The notes below the pieces were generated by a model. It made no database searches and was not told the origin of the DNA. It was given only the letters and a program-made list of their open reading frames with translations. The translations under genes and the position numbers were made by a program. From contig NC_016604.1 of assembly GCF_000230895.2 (NCBI RefSeq), forward strand, positions 496,001 to 560,000: 64,000 bases of DNA, written 5' to 3'. The number at the start of each line of letters is the position of its first letter. The stretch's first letter is position 1. This document shows, piece by piece, positions 17,307 to 25,711 of this stretch. Source of the stretch: Mycolicibacterium rhodesiae NBB3. Lineage in GTDB: Bacteria > Actinomycetota > Actinomycetes > Mycobacteriales > Mycobacteriaceae.

Positions 17307-18398
17307 TCAGCCGATGAGCACCGCGAACCGCGGCTTGATCACGTCGTCGATGATGGCCAGCCGTTCGTCGAAGGAGATGAACGCCGACTTCATCGCGTTG
17401 ATCGTGAACCGCTGAAGATCGCTCCAGCCGTAACCGAACGCTTCGACGAGACGGAACATCTCGTGGCTCATCGTCGTATCGCTCATCAACCGGTTGTCCG
17501 TGTTCACCGTCACGCGGAAGCGCAGCCGCGCGAGCAGATCGAACGGATGCTCGGCGATGCTTCCGACCGCACCGGTTTGCACGTTCGACGAAGGGCACAT
17601 CTCGAAGGGAATCCGCTTGTCCCGCAACAACGCGGCCAACCGTCCCAGCTTTGCGTCGCCGCCCTCGCTGACCTTGATGTCGTCGACGATCCGGACGCCG
17701 TGGCCCAGACGGTCCGCACCGCAGAATGCGATGGCTTCGTGGATTGACGGCAGACCGAATGCTTCACCCGCGTGAATAGTGAAGCGCGCGTTGTTATTTC
17801 GCATGTACTCGAACGCGTCGAGGTGACGCGTCGGCGGAAATCCGGCTTCGGCGCCCGCGATGTCGAAGCCGACGACGCCGCGGTCGCGGAACCGGATCGC
17901 CAGCTCGGCGATCTCCAGCGATCGCGCCTGATGCCGCATCGCGGTGACCAGACAGCGCACCACGATGGAGCGGCCCTCGGCCCCGGCGGCCTTCTCGCCG
18001 TCAGCGAAACCTGCCAGCACGGAGTCGACGACAGCGTCCATCGACAGGCCGCCATCGATGTGCAGTTCCGGCGCGAACCGGACTTCGGCGTACACCACGT
18101 TGTCGGCAGCCAGGTCCTCGACGCACTCATAGGCAACGCGATGCAGGGATTCGGGAGTCTGCATGACCCCGACGGTGTGCGCGAACGGCTCCAGATAGCG
18201 CACGAGTGATCCGCTGTGCGCGGCGGTGCGGAAAAACGACGCCAACCCGTCGACGTCGGTGGCAGGCAGGTCGTCATAACCGCTCGCCTCGGCAAGCTCG
18301 AGCACGGTGGCCGGCCGCAGCCCGCCATCGAGATGATCGTGCAGCAGCGCTTTGGGTGCTTGCTGGATGGCCTGAAGCGTCAATGCAGAAGCAGTCAT
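17307..18398 (-). CDS. add: Adenosine deaminase
   Basis: The product has 363 residues (Rv3313c is about 365). It deaminates (deoxy)adenosine to (deoxy)inosine, which DeoD then phosphorolyses. The zinc and catalytic motifs are present: [20 protein letters not shown] (catalytic Glu of HAGE), RLGHGVRI and [10 protein letters not shown]. It lies one base downstream of deoA on the same strand, completing a cdd-deoA-add salvage operon read leftwards. Confidence 0.94.
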   Translation of the reverse strand: MTASALTLQAIQQAPKALLHDHLDGGLRPATVLELAEASGYDDLPATDVDGLASFFRTAAHSGSLVRYLEPFAHTVGVMQTPESLHRVAYECVEDLAADNVVYAEVRFAPELHIDGGLSMDAVVDSVLAGFADGEKAAGAEGRSIVVRCLVTAMRHQARSLEIAELAIRFRDRGVVGFDIAGAEAGFPPTRHLDAFEYMRNNNARFTIHAGEAFGLPSIHEAIAFCGADRLGHGVRIVDDIKVSEGGDAKLGRLAALLRDKRIPFEMCPSSNVQTGAVGSIAEHPFDLLARLRFRVTVNTDNRLMSDTTMSHEMFRLVEAFGYGWSDLQRFTINAMKSAFISFDERLAIIDDVIKPRFAVLIG

Positions 18399-18399
18399 G

Positions 18400-19791
18400 T
18401 CAGTCTCCGCTCGTGATCCGGTCGATGATCAGCGGGCGCTCTGGCGGCGCCTGGTCCCCGACGCTGAAGCCGCCGTCCAGCTCGGCGATCGCGGCCTCGA
18501 ATCGCTCCGGCGTCTCGGTGTACAGCGTGAAGAGCGGCTCACCGGCGGAGACGGGTTCGCCTGGCCTGCGGTGGATGCGTAGACCAGCACCGGATTGCAC
18601 GCGTTCACCGGGGACGGAGCGGCCCGCACCGAGCCGCCACACCGCAAGACCAACCGCCATCGCGTCGATGGTCTCCATGGTGCCACCGCGCGGGGCGGTG
18701 ATGGTCTCGGCGTACGCCACGGGCAGCCCGCCGTCGGAAAGAGCGCCGACATCGCCGCCCTGTGCGGCGACGAGCTCGCGGAACCGATCCATCGCGGTGC
18801 CGTCGTCGAGCGTCTGAGCCGGGTCGGCGCCGTCGATGCCCGCCGCGTCGAGCATCTCAGCGGCCAACGCCAGCGTCAGCTCCACCACGTCCGGTGGGCC
18901 TCCACCGGCCAGGACCTCCAGGGACTCGGTGACCTCTACCGCATTTCCCACCGTGCGCCCGAGCGGCGTCGACATGTCGGTCAGCAGCACGCGGGTCACC
19001 AGCCCGGCTCCGGTGCCGAGCTCGACCAGCGTGTGCGCGAGTTCGCGGGACTCCTCCTCGGTCTTGAGGAACGCCCCGGAACCCACCTTGCAATCGAGCA
19101 CCAGCGACGCCGCCCCCTCGGCGATCTTCTTGCTCATTATCGAACTCGCGATCAGCGGCAACGATTCAGTGGTGCCGGTGACGTCGCGCAACGCGTAGAT
19201 CTTTCGGTCAGCCGGCGCCAGTTCACCCGCGGCGAAGATCGCCGCGCCGATATCGCAGAGTTGTTGGCGAATCCGACTTTTCGACAGCTCAGGGGTGAAC
19301 CCCGGGATGGATTCCAGTTTGTCGAGGGTGCCGCCGGTGTGGCCGAGCCCGCGGCCGGCCGCCTGTGGCACCGCGCCGCCGCAGGCCATGACGACGGGCA
19401 CCAACGGGATGGTGACCTTGTCGCCCACCCCGCCGGTGGAATGCTTGTCCACCAACGCCAATGGCTTTCCGTCGCGGCGCAGATCTGTAAAGTCCATGCG
19501 CTCACCGGAGGCCACCATCGCCGCCGTCCAGCGAGCGATCTCGGGCCGAGTCATACCGCGCAAGAAGATCGCCATCAGCAACGCCGACATCTGCGCGTCG
19601 GCCACCCGGCCGTGGGTGTAGGCGTCGATGACCCAGTCGATCGCGGCATCGGAGAGGGCACCGCCGTCGCGCTTGGTCCTGATGATCGTCGGAGCATCGA
19701 GATGCGACATCGAACCCGGAGCATCGAGATGCGACATCGGACCCCGAGCATCGAGATGCGACATCGAACCCGGAGCATCAAGATGCGACAT
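18400..19791 (-). CDS. deoA: Thymidine phosphorylase with repeat-expanded N-terminus
   Basis: From ATG 19791 the product has 463 residues. It phosphorolyses thymidine/deoxyuridine. Core motifs: [54 protein letters not shown] and DCKVGSGAF. The N-terminus carries four tandem MSHLDA(P/R)G units encoded by 27-bp repeats, each containing an ATG (19791, 19764, 19737, 19710). Family proteins begin about ten residues before [10 protein letters not shown] (Rv3314c is about 427 aa), so three units are extra. GGAGG four bases before ATG 19791 favours that start. An older start, MEFTFDA at 19822, survives out of frame and stops after 14 codons. Confidence 0.9.
   Translation of the reverse strand: MSHLDAPGSMSHLDARGPMSHLDAPGSMSHLDAPTIIRTKRDGGALSDAAIDWVIDAYTHGRVADAQMSALLMAIFLRGMTRPEIARWTAAMVASGERMDFTDLRRDGKPLALVDKHSTGGVGDKVTIPLVPVVMACGGAVPQAAGRGLGHTGGTLDKLESIPGFTPELSKSRIRQQLCDIGAAIFAAGELAPADRKIYALRDVTGTTESLPLIASSIMSKKIAEGAASLVLDCKVGSGAFLKTEEESRELAHTLVELGTGAGLVTRVLLTDMSTPLGRTVGNAVEVTESLEVLAGGGPPDVVELTLALAAEMLDAAGIDGADPAQTLDDGTAMDRFRELVAAQGGDVGALSDGGLPVAYAETITAPRGGTMETIDAMAVGLAVWRLGAGRSVPGERVQSGAGLRIHRRPGEPVSAGEPLFTLYTETPERFEAAIAELDGGFSVGDQAPPERPLIIDRITSGD
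19690..19791 (-). repeat. 27-bp tandem repeat (3.8 copies) across the deoA start
   Basis: Units begin at 19791, 19764, 19737 and 19710 (the last is 21 bp, running into family sequence). Each reads ATGTCGCATCTCGATGCTC... then CGGGTTCG or GGGGTCCG. The copies differ by only a few substitutions. Because the period is nine codons, copy-number change keeps frame but changes the number of start codons. Confidence 0.92.
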
Positions 19792-19829
19792 CCAACCTCC
19801 GCGCATCGAATGTGAACTCCATCACGGGA

Positions 19830-20252
19830 TTACGGTACTTCCTCCTGGGGTCCCTCACGGCGGGCCAGGTCCTGCGGACCGAACGCGTCGGGCAACAAGT
19901 CACCGAGCGCCCGTGGACCAAGCGGGTGGTCGATCAACAGTTCCGGGCCACCGTGCTCCAGCAGCACCTGCCTGCACCGTCCGCACGGCATCAAGATCTC
20001 ACCCGCGCGGTCCACGCACGACAGCGCGATCAGCCTGCCGCCGCCACCGGAATGAAGGGCGCAGACCACAGAGCACTCGGCACAGAGACCTAGGCCATAT
20101 GAGACATTCTCCACATTGCAGCCGGACACCATCCGGTGGTCGTCGACCAGTGCAGCAGCCCCGACAGAGAAGCCGGAATAGGGCGCATAGGCATGGCGGG
20201 CGACCTCAGTTGCCTTGTGTCGCAACATTTTCCAGTCGATATCGGATGTCAT
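19830..20252 (-). CDS. cdd: Cytidine deaminase
   Basis: The product has 140 residues (Rv3315c is about 133) and is a small tetrameric zinc enzyme converting (deoxy)cytidine to (deoxy)uridine. Motifs: APYSGFSVGAAAL, SGCNVENVSYG, the catalytic CAE in LCAECSVV, and the zinc cysteines in MPCGRCRQVL. ATG 20252 starts MTSDIDWKMLR; an in-frame extension of 17 residues is less family-like. No clear SD, so it is possibly leaderless. It is first in the cdd-deoA-add operon. The end of the gene carries AGGAGG, which would have served the ancestral deoA start at 19822-19825. Confidence 0.92.
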   Translation of the reverse strand: MTSDIDWKMLRHKATEVARHAYAPYSGFSVGAAALVDDHRMVSGCNVENVSYGLGLCAECSVVCALHSGGGGRLIALSCVDRAGEILMPCGRCRQVLLEHGGPELLIDHPLGPRALGDLLPDAFGPQDLARREGPQEEVP

Positions 20253-20321
20253 ATCAGCATCGCCCGGATAGATTCTGAATGCATTCCGAAGCTCCTGCCT
20301 CACGGTCGGCCGTGACCAAGA

Positions 20322-20342
20322 TAACCCTAAGGTAATCCTAAC
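20322..20342. promoter_or_regulatory. Direct repeats in the cdd-sdhC divergent region
   Basis: TAACCCTAA at 20322-20330 is followed three bases later by AATCCTAAC, a spaced direct repeat in an otherwise GC-rich 253-bp divergent intergenic region. Further downstream GTTAGGG at 20373-20379 is the complement of the same core. This could be a regulator-binding cluster for sdh or cdd. The regulator is unknown. Confidence 0.3.
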
Positions 20343-20505
20343 TTTTCCCGTTTTACGTGCACCGACGGCTAAACGGTAGTTCGTTAGGGAGTAGAAGTGG
20401 GTTTAGAGTCGCCCCGAGGTTTGGGCAGCGGTTTACAGCCACGGCCAGCATCCGCCGCCGTGGCGGCTCCGAGCCCAAGCGTCCACCGAAGACGTTGGAG
20501 GCCAG

Positions 20506-20934
20506 ATGAGTACTGCGACACCGGCGAGCACGGCGGTGCCTGAGCCGCGATCCGGGCCGTCGCGCAGACGCACCCTCTATCGCGGTGATCCCGGGATGTG
20601 GTCCTGGGTGCTGCACCGCATCACCGGCGCCACCATCTTCTTCTTCTTGTTCGTGCACGTGCTCGACACCGCGCTGGTGCGGGTCAGCCCGCAGGCGTAC
20701 AACGAGGTCATCGAGACGTACAAGACGCCGATCATCGGGCTGATGGAGATCGGGCTCGTGGTCGCGGTCCTGTACCACGCGCTGAACGGCATCCGGGTGA
20801 TCCTCATCGACTTCTGGGCGAAGGGTCCGCGCTACCAGAGGCAGATGCTGTGGGTCGTCATCGGTGTCTTCCTCGCGGTCTTCATTCCCGCGCTCGGCAT
20901 GATCGGAATGCACATGGTGGAGAGGTTCCTGTGA
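20506..20934 (+). CDS. sdhC: Succinate dehydrogenase cytochrome b556 subunit
   Basis: The product has 142 residues with three transmembrane helices. The HRITGATIFFFLFVHVLDTAL segment holds the conserved HRxTG quinone-site motif and the haem-ligand His region. The ~30-residue hydrophilic N-terminus is longer than in Rv3316 (about 112 aa), so the true start might be an internal codon, but ATG 20506 has AGGCC-AG upstream and starts a normal N-terminus. It is first gene of sdhCDAB, and its TGA overlaps the sdhD GTG (GTGA). Confidence 0.92.
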   Translation: MSTATPASTAVPEPRSGPSRRRTLYRGDPGMWSWVLHRITGATIFFFLFVHVLDTALVRVSPQAYNEVIETYKTPIIGLMEIGLVVAVLYHALNGIRVILIDFWAKGPRYQRQMLWVVIGVFLAVFIPALGMIGMHMVERFL

Positions 20935-21422
20935 GCGCGCCAGGTAGCGGGCCCTCGGGAGCCTGGACGCCTCATCACAGGGAGGGCCGAATCGCCCCGG
21001 TGATGGAGAAGGAATACGACCGCCCGGCCAGCCTGGACCATCCTCGTGCGCCGCGTCGCCCGCGGGGCATCCCCTACTTCGAGAAATACGCGTGGCTGTT
21101 CATGCGGTTTTCTGGTGTCGCGCTTGTTTTTCTTGCGCTCGGCCACCTGTTCATCATGCTGATCTGGGACGGCGGGGTGTACCGCATCGACTTCAACTAT
21201 GTCGCCCAGCGCTGGGCCTCGCCGTTCTGGCAGATCTGGGACATGGCGCTGCTGTGGCTGGCCATGATCCACGGCGCCAACGGCATGCGAACGATCATCG
21301 GCGACTATGCCCGCAAGAACACCACGAAGTTCTATCTGAACTCGCTGCTGTTGCTGGCGACCGGCTTCACCCTGGTGTTGGGCAGCTACGTGCTCGTCAC
21401 CTTCGACGCGAGCATCTCATGA
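20931..21422 (+). CDS. sdhD: Succinate dehydrogenase membrane anchor subunit
   Basis: The product has 163 residues, three transmembrane helices, and a long cytosolic N-terminus before YFEKYAWLFMRFSGVALVFL. The haem/quinone-related HLFIMLIWDGG and IHGANGMRTIIGDY are recognisable. The GTG start overlaps the sdhC stop. With SdhC it anchors SdhA/SdhB and passes electrons to menaquinone. Confidence 0.92.
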   Translation: MSAPGSGPSGAWTPHHREGRIAPVMEKEYDRPASLDHPRAPRRPRGIPYFEKYAWLFMRFSGVALVFLALGHLFIMLIWDGGVYRIDFNYVAQRWASPFWQIWDMALLWLAMIHGANGMRTIIGDYARKNTTKFYLNSLLLLATGFTLVLGSYVLVTFDASIS

Positions 21423-21445
21423 CCTTTTCCAGGGAGCTGTAGAGC

Positions 21446-23200
21446 ATGATTCAAGAACATCGTTACGACGTGGTGATCGTCGGCGCCGGCGGCGCGGGTA
21501 TGCGTGCCGCTGTCGAGGCCGGACCTCGGGCACGCACGGCGGTGCTGACGAAGCTGTACCCCACCCGCAGCCATACCGGCGCGGCGCAAGGCGGCATGTG
21601 CGCGGCGCTGGCCAACGTCGAAGAGGACAACTGGGAGTGGCACACCTTCGACACGGTCAAGGGCGGCGACTACCTCGCCGACCAGGACGCCGTCGAGATC
21701 ATGTGCAAGGAAGCCATCGACGCGGTGCTCGATCTCGAGAAGATGGGGATGCCGTTCAACCGCACACCGGAGGGCCGCATCGACCAGCGCCGGTTCGGCG
21801 GCCACACCCGCGATCACGGCAAGGCACCGGTGCGCCGGGCCTGCTACGCCGCTGACCGCACCGGGCACATGATCCTGCAGACGCTGTACCAAAACTGCGT
21901 CAAGCACGACGTCGAGTTCTTCAACGAGTACTACGCACTTGATATCGCGATCACCGAGACGCAATCCGGCCCGGTCGCCACCGGCGTCATCGCCTACGAG
22001 CTCGCGACCGGCGACATCCACGTCTTCCACGCCAAGGCCATCGTGTTCGCGACCGGCGGCTCGGGCCGTATGTACAAGACCACCTCCAACGCGCACACCC
22101 TGACCGGCGACGGTCTTGGCATCGTGTTCCGCAAGGGCCTTCCGTTGGAGGACATGGAGTTTCACCAGTTCCACCCGACGGGTCTGGCCGGCCTCGGCAT
22201 CCTGATCTCTGAGGCGGTGCGCGGTGAGGGCGGCCGCCTGCTCAACGGCGACGGCGAGCGTTTCATGGAGCGTTATGCGCCGACGATCGTCGACCTCGCG
22301 CCACGCGACATCGTCGCCCGCTCGATGGTGCTCGAGGTGCTCGAGGGCCGCGGCGCCGGACCCAACAAGGACTACGTCTACATCGACGTGCGACACCTCG
22401 GCGAGGACGTGCTCGAGGCCAAGCTGCCCGACATCACCGAGTTCGCCCGCACCTACCTGGGCGTCGACCCCGTCACCGAACTGGTGCCGGTCTACCCGAC
22501 GTGCCACTACGTCATGGGCGGCATCCCGACGACGATCAGCGGTCAGGTGCTTCGCGACAACACCACCCCCCTGCCCGGGCTGTATGCCGCCGGTGAGTGC
22601 GCGTGCGTGTCGGTGCACGGCGCCAACCGGCTGGGAACCAACTCGCTGTTGGACATCAACGTCTTCGGCAGGCGGGCAGGCATCGCGGCGGCCAACTACG
22701 CGCTCGGCCACGATTTCGTCGACCTGCCCGCGGAGCCGGCGAGCATGGTCGTCAGCTGGGTCGGCGACATTCTGTCCGAGCACGGCAACGAGCGGGTCGC
22801 CGACATCCGTGGGGCGCTCCAGCAGTCGATGGACAACAACGCCGCGGTGTTCCGCACCGAGGAGACGCTGAAGCAGGCGCTCACCGACATCCACGCCCTC
22901 AAAGAGCGCTATTCCCGGATCACTGTGCACGACAAGGGAAAGCGTTACAACAGCGATCTGCTCGAGGCGATCGAGCTCGGCTTCCTGCTGGAGCTGGCCG
23001 AGGTCACTGTCGTCGGTGCGCTGAACCGGAAGGAGTCGCGCGGCGGACACGCTCGCGAGGACTACCCGAACCGCGACGACACCAACTACATGCGCCACAC
23101 CATGGCCTACAAGGAAGGCGCCGATCTGCTGAGCGACATCAGGCTGGACTACAAACCTGTGGTGCAGACCCGCTACGAGCCGATGGAACGGAAGTACTGA
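21446..23200 (+). CDS. sdhA: Succinate dehydrogenase flavoprotein subunit
   Basis: The product has 584 residues (Rv3318 is about 590). N-terminal FAD fold VVIVGAGGAGMRAAVEA; flavinylation site RSHTGAAQGGM; substrate-binding FHQFHPTGL, EAVRGEGG and HYVMGGIPT; C-terminal FAD segment AAGECACVSVHGANRLGTNSL. It oxidises succinate to fumarate on the cytosolic face. The SD CAGGGAGCTG precedes ATG 21446. Confidence 0.97.
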   Translation: MIQEHRYDVVIVGAGGAGMRAAVEAGPRARTAVLTKLYPTRSHTGAAQGGMCAALANVEEDNWEWHTFDTVKGGDYLADQDAVEIMCKEAIDAVLDLEKMGMPFNRTPEGRIDQRRFGGHTRDHGKAPVRRACYAADRTGHMILQTLYQNCVKHDVEFFNEYYALDIAITETQSGPVATGVIAYELATGDIHVFHAKAIVFATGGSGRMYKTTSNAHTLTGDGLGIVFRKGLPLEDMEFHQFHPTGLAGLGILISEAVRGEGGRLLNGDGERFMERYAPTIVDLAPRDIVARSMVLEVLEGRGAGPNKDYVYIDVRHLGEDVLEAKLPDITEFARTYLGVDPVTELVPVYPTCHYVMGGIPTTISGQVLRDNTTPLPGLYAAGECACVSVHGANRLGTNSLLDINVFGRRAGIAAANYALGHDFVDLPAEPASMVVSWVGDILSEHGNERVADIRGALQQSMDNNAAVFRTEETLKQALTDIHALKERYSRITVHDKGKRYNSDLLEAIELGFLLELAEVTVVGALNRKESRGGHAREDYPNRDDTNYMRHTMAYKEGADLLSDIRLDYKPVVQTRYEPMERKY

Positions 23201-23205
23201 CGCCG

Positions 23206-23238
23206 ATGAGCGCTTGCGCGAAGAGTGAGGACAGATGA
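23206..23238 (+). other. Ten-codon ORF bridging sdhA and sdhB, MIRU-like fragment
   Basis: Between sdhA and sdhB the frame ATGAGCGCTTGCGCGAAGAG... encodes MSACAKSEDR and its TGA overlaps the sdhB ATG (ATGA). I recall the string GATGAGCGCTTGCGCGAAGAG recurring between mycobacterial genes, and translational bridging of neighbours is the described behaviour of MIRU elements. Here only ~35 bp is present. Confidence 0.4.
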
Positions 23239-24014
23239 CTATCGCTCCCGAGGTCTCGACGAAAGACCCTGAGCAGCCGCCGGTGCCCGAGGGCGCGGTG
23301 ATGGTGACGCTGAAGATCGCTCGCTTCAATCCCGAGGATCCCGACGCGGCAGGCTGGCAGAGCTTCCGGGTCCCGTGCCTGCCTTCTGACCGGCTGCTCA
23401 ACCTGCTGCACTACGTCAAGTGGTACCTGGACGGCACGCTGACGTTCCGACGTTCGTGCGCGCACGGGGTATGCGGCTCAGATGCCATGCGCATCAACGG
23501 TGTCAACCGGCTGGCGTGCAAGGTGCTGATGCGCGACCTGCTGCCCAAAAAGGCGAGCAAGCAACTCACCATCACCGTCGAACCGATCCGCGGGCTGCCC
23601 GTCGAGAAGGACCTCGTGGTGAACATGGAGCCCTTCTTCGACGCCTACCGGGCCATCAAGCCGTACCTGATGACGTCGGGGAACGAGCCGACCAGGGAAC
23701 GTATCCAGAGCCAGACCGACCGCCAGCGCTACGACGACACCACCAAGTGCATCCTCTGCGCATGCTGCACCACCAGCTGCCCGGTGTACTGGAGTGAGGG
23801 CAGCTACTTCGGACCCGCGGCGATCGTCAACGCGCACCGGTTCATCTTCGACAGCCGCGACGAGGGTGCCGCCGAGCGCCTCGACATCCTCAACGAGGTC
23901 GACGGGGTGTGGCGCTGCCGCACGACGTTCAACTGCACCGAATCGTGCCCGCGCGGCATCCAGGTCACGCAGGCGATCCAGGAGGTCAAGCGCGCGTTGA
24001 TGTTCGCGCGCTGA
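23235..24014 (+). CDS. sdhB: Succinate dehydrogenase iron-sulfur subunit
   Basis: The product has 259 residues (Rv3319 is about 263). The N-terminal ferredoxin domain carries SCAHGVCGSDAMRINGVNRLACK-type cysteines for [2Fe-2S]; the C-terminal domain has CILCACCTTSCP and CRTTFNCTESCPRGI for the [4Fe-4S] and [3Fe-4S] clusters. It relays electrons from SdhA to the SdhCD quinone site. SD GAGGACAG precedes ATG 23235. It is last in the sdh operon. Confidence 0.97.
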   Translation: MTIAPEVSTKDPEQPPVPEGAVMVTLKIARFNPEDPDAAGWQSFRVPCLPSDRLLNLLHYVKWYLDGTLTFRRSCAHGVCGSDAMRINGVNRLACKVLMRDLLPKKASKQLTITVEPIRGLPVEKDLVVNMEPFFDAYRAIKPYLMTSGNEPTRERIQSQTDRQRYDDTTKCILCACCTTSCPVYWSEGSYFGPAAIVNAHRFIFDSRDEGAAERLDILNEVDGVWRCRTTFNCTESCPRGIQVTQAIQEVKRALMFAR

Positions 24015-24075
24015 TGTGATCTCGGTGCGCTGACGATCGCCCACCGACCGTATGCGCGCCGAAATCGCAAAGTCG

Positions 24076-24102
24076 TGTCACACATGTGCGAGCCGCCTCG
24101 TC
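24076..24102 (+). promoter_or_regulatory. ECF41 (SigJ-type) promoter: TGTCACA-N16-CGTC
   Basis: TGTCACA at 24076-24082, a 16-nt spacer, and CGTC at 24099-24102 lie just upstream of the carboxymuconolactone decarboxylase ATG at 24111. This is the promoter architecture I recall for ECF41 sigma factors, and an ECF41 gene faces it 1.5 kb away. Confidence 0.85.
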
Positions 24103-24110
24103 TAACGGGT

Positions 24111-24713
24111 ATGACTCAGACACCGCGCATCGCGCCTGTACCCCCGAAGCACGCCACACTCTTGACCAAGGTCTTCTACCGGGTCGCCAAGCGACGGTTC
24201 GGCGAGGTGCCAGAACCCTTCGCCGTGGCGGCGCATCACCCACGTCTGATGCTGGCCAACGTGGTGCACGAGGGCATGCTCGGCTCGGCGTCGAAGAAGC
24301 TGCCCAAGAACGTGCTCGAGCTGGCCGTGTTCTGGACCGCGCGCACGGTCGGGTGCTCGTGGTGCGTCGACTTCGGGTCGATGCTCCAGCGTCTCGACGG
24401 CCTCGACGTCGACCGGCTCAAACACATCGACGACTACGCGACCTCACCGCTGTTCAGCGACGACGAACGGGCCGCCATCAACTATGCCGATGCGATGACA
24501 ACTGACCCGCACACGATCACCGACGAACAGGTCGCCGATCTCAAGGGCCGCTTCGGCGACGACGGCGTGATCGAGCTGACCTACCAGATCGGGGTGGAGA
24601 ACATGCGGGCGCGGATGTACTCGGCGCTGGGCATCACCGAACAGGGTTTCAGTTCCGGCGACGCGTGCCGGGTTCCCTGGGTTACCGAGGACGGCGCAGC
24701 GGCGAACCGGTGA
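24111..24713 (+). CDS. Carboxymuconolactone decarboxylase family protein (AhpD-like)
   Basis: The product has 200 residues with the CMD/AhpD helical fold and redox motif CSWCVDFG (CxxC followed by a conserved region to FG), as in alkylhydroperoxidase-like members. It is likely to act on peroxides or as a disulfide relay; the substrate is unknown. ATG 24111 is nine bases after the -10 of an ECF41 promoter, so the mRNA is nearly leaderless; an upstream in-frame ATG at 24075 would lie before the promoter and is rejected. It overlaps the convergent sigJ by 32 bp. ECF41 genes are classically linked to such enzymes. Confidence 0.85.
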   Translation: MTQTPRIAPVPPKHATLLTKVFYRVAKRRFGEVPEPFAVAAHHPRLMLANVVHEGMLGSASKKLPKNVLELAVFWTARTVGCSWCVDFGSMLQRLDGLDVDRLKHIDDYATSPLFSDDERAAINYADAMTTDPHTITDEQVADLKGRFGDDGVIELTYQIGVENMRARMYSALGITEQGFSSGDACRVPWVTEDGAAANR

Positions 24714-25599
24714 ACTTGTCCGGATTGGCGATATCCCATATGGCGCAGACCTTTCCGTCGCGCACCGTCATCGCCGTGACCCGTGGCATGACCTCGGGAT
24801 AACCGTCGTTCGCCGGCGAGCCGACCAGGTAGCTGCCCAGCTGCCCGTTGATGTTCGCCAACTGACTCGACGACAGGAATTCCGGCCCGTAGCGCGCGGC
24901 GAGGCCGAACAAGAACCGTGCCACCTTGTCCGGGCCGTGGATCACCCGAGCGGCGGTGGGCGCCTTGCGGTTCGAGTCGCCGGTGAAGGTCACCTCCGGA
25001 TGCAGAAGGCGCACAACGGCTTCCATATCGCCGGCGGCGAGTGCAAGCATCAGCGCACCGGCCACCTCGTTGTGCATCTCGTCGGGGACCGCAGGCGGCA
25101 CCGCCGACACCGCCCGTCGTGCTCGCGATGCCAACTGACGCGCGGCGGCGTCGCTGACGCCGAGCACAGCGGCGATCTCGCCGAACGGCACGGCGAAACC
25201 GTCGTGCAACACGAACGCCACCCGCTGGTCGGGGTTCAGCCGCTCCAGCACCACCATCGCGGCGAACCGCGCATCCTCCCCGGCCACCACGGCGGCCAGC
25301 GGGTCATCACCGTCCAGCGAGGTCACGACGGGCTCCGGCAGCCACTCGCCGTAGTACGTCTCGCGTCGATGCGACGCCGAACGCAACCGGTCCAGCGCCA
25401 GCCTGCTGACCGCCGTCGTCAGCCAGGCGCGCAGATCAGTGATCGCTTCGGAATCGAAGCGGTCCCACCGCAGCCACGCGTCCTGAACGATGTCCTCGGC
25501 GTCGGCCATGGTTCCCGTCAACCGGTACGCGACGGACAGCAGATGCGGCCGCAACTCCTCGAACTCGTCGGTGCGCGTACGTCCCGACAATCGGGTCAT
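24682..25599 (-). CDS. sigJ: ECF41-group RNA polymerase sigma factor SigJ with SnoaL-like C-terminal domain
   Basis: The product has 305 residues (Rv3328c is about 312). Sigma region 2 (LLSVAYRLTGTMADAEDIVQDAWLRW) spans ~20-90 and region 4 (ERLNPDQRVAFVLHDGFAVPFGEIAAVLGV) ~110-170; the last ~130 residues are a SnoaL/NTF2-like domain that replaces an anti-sigma factor in this group. The C-terminal NPDKF motif of ECF41 proteins is present (ANPDKFTG). The linker motif usually written DGGGK is replaced by GDSNRK. It is predicted to transcribe the facing CMD gene from TGTCACA-N16-CGTC. Confidence 0.92.
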   Translation of the reverse strand: MTRLSGRTRTDEFEELRPHLLSVAYRLTGTMADAEDIVQDAWLRWDRFDSEAITDLRAWLTTAVSRLALDRLRSASHRRETYYGEWLPEPVVTSLDGDDPLAAVVAGEDARFAAMVVLERLNPDQRVAFVLHDGFAVPFGEIAAVLGVSDAAARQLASRARRAVSAVPPAVPDEMHNEVAGALMLALAAGDMEAVVRLLHPEVTFTGDSNRKAPTAARVIHGPDKVARFLFGLAARYGPEFLSSSQLANINGQLGSYLVGSPANDGYPEVMPRVTAMTVRDGKVCAIWDIANPDKFTGSPLRRPR

Positions 25600-25711
25600 C
25601 CCCCGAGTCTAGAACTCACCGAACGAGACTGATTTCGTTGCGGTATGACCCGCATGGGTCGATTCCCGAGTTGAACCCACGCAGAAACCACTCGAACCGT
25701 ATATTCCGCAC

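Noticed and set aside
20322..20342. Possible IdeR iron box upstream of sdhC
   Set aside because: The TAACCCTAA/AATCCTAAC elements are direct, not inverted, repeats and do not fit the 19-bp IdeR consensus.
21386..23401. 671-codon minus-strand open frame opposite sdhA
   Set aside because: Shadow of sdhA, which has full catalytic motifs on the plus strand.
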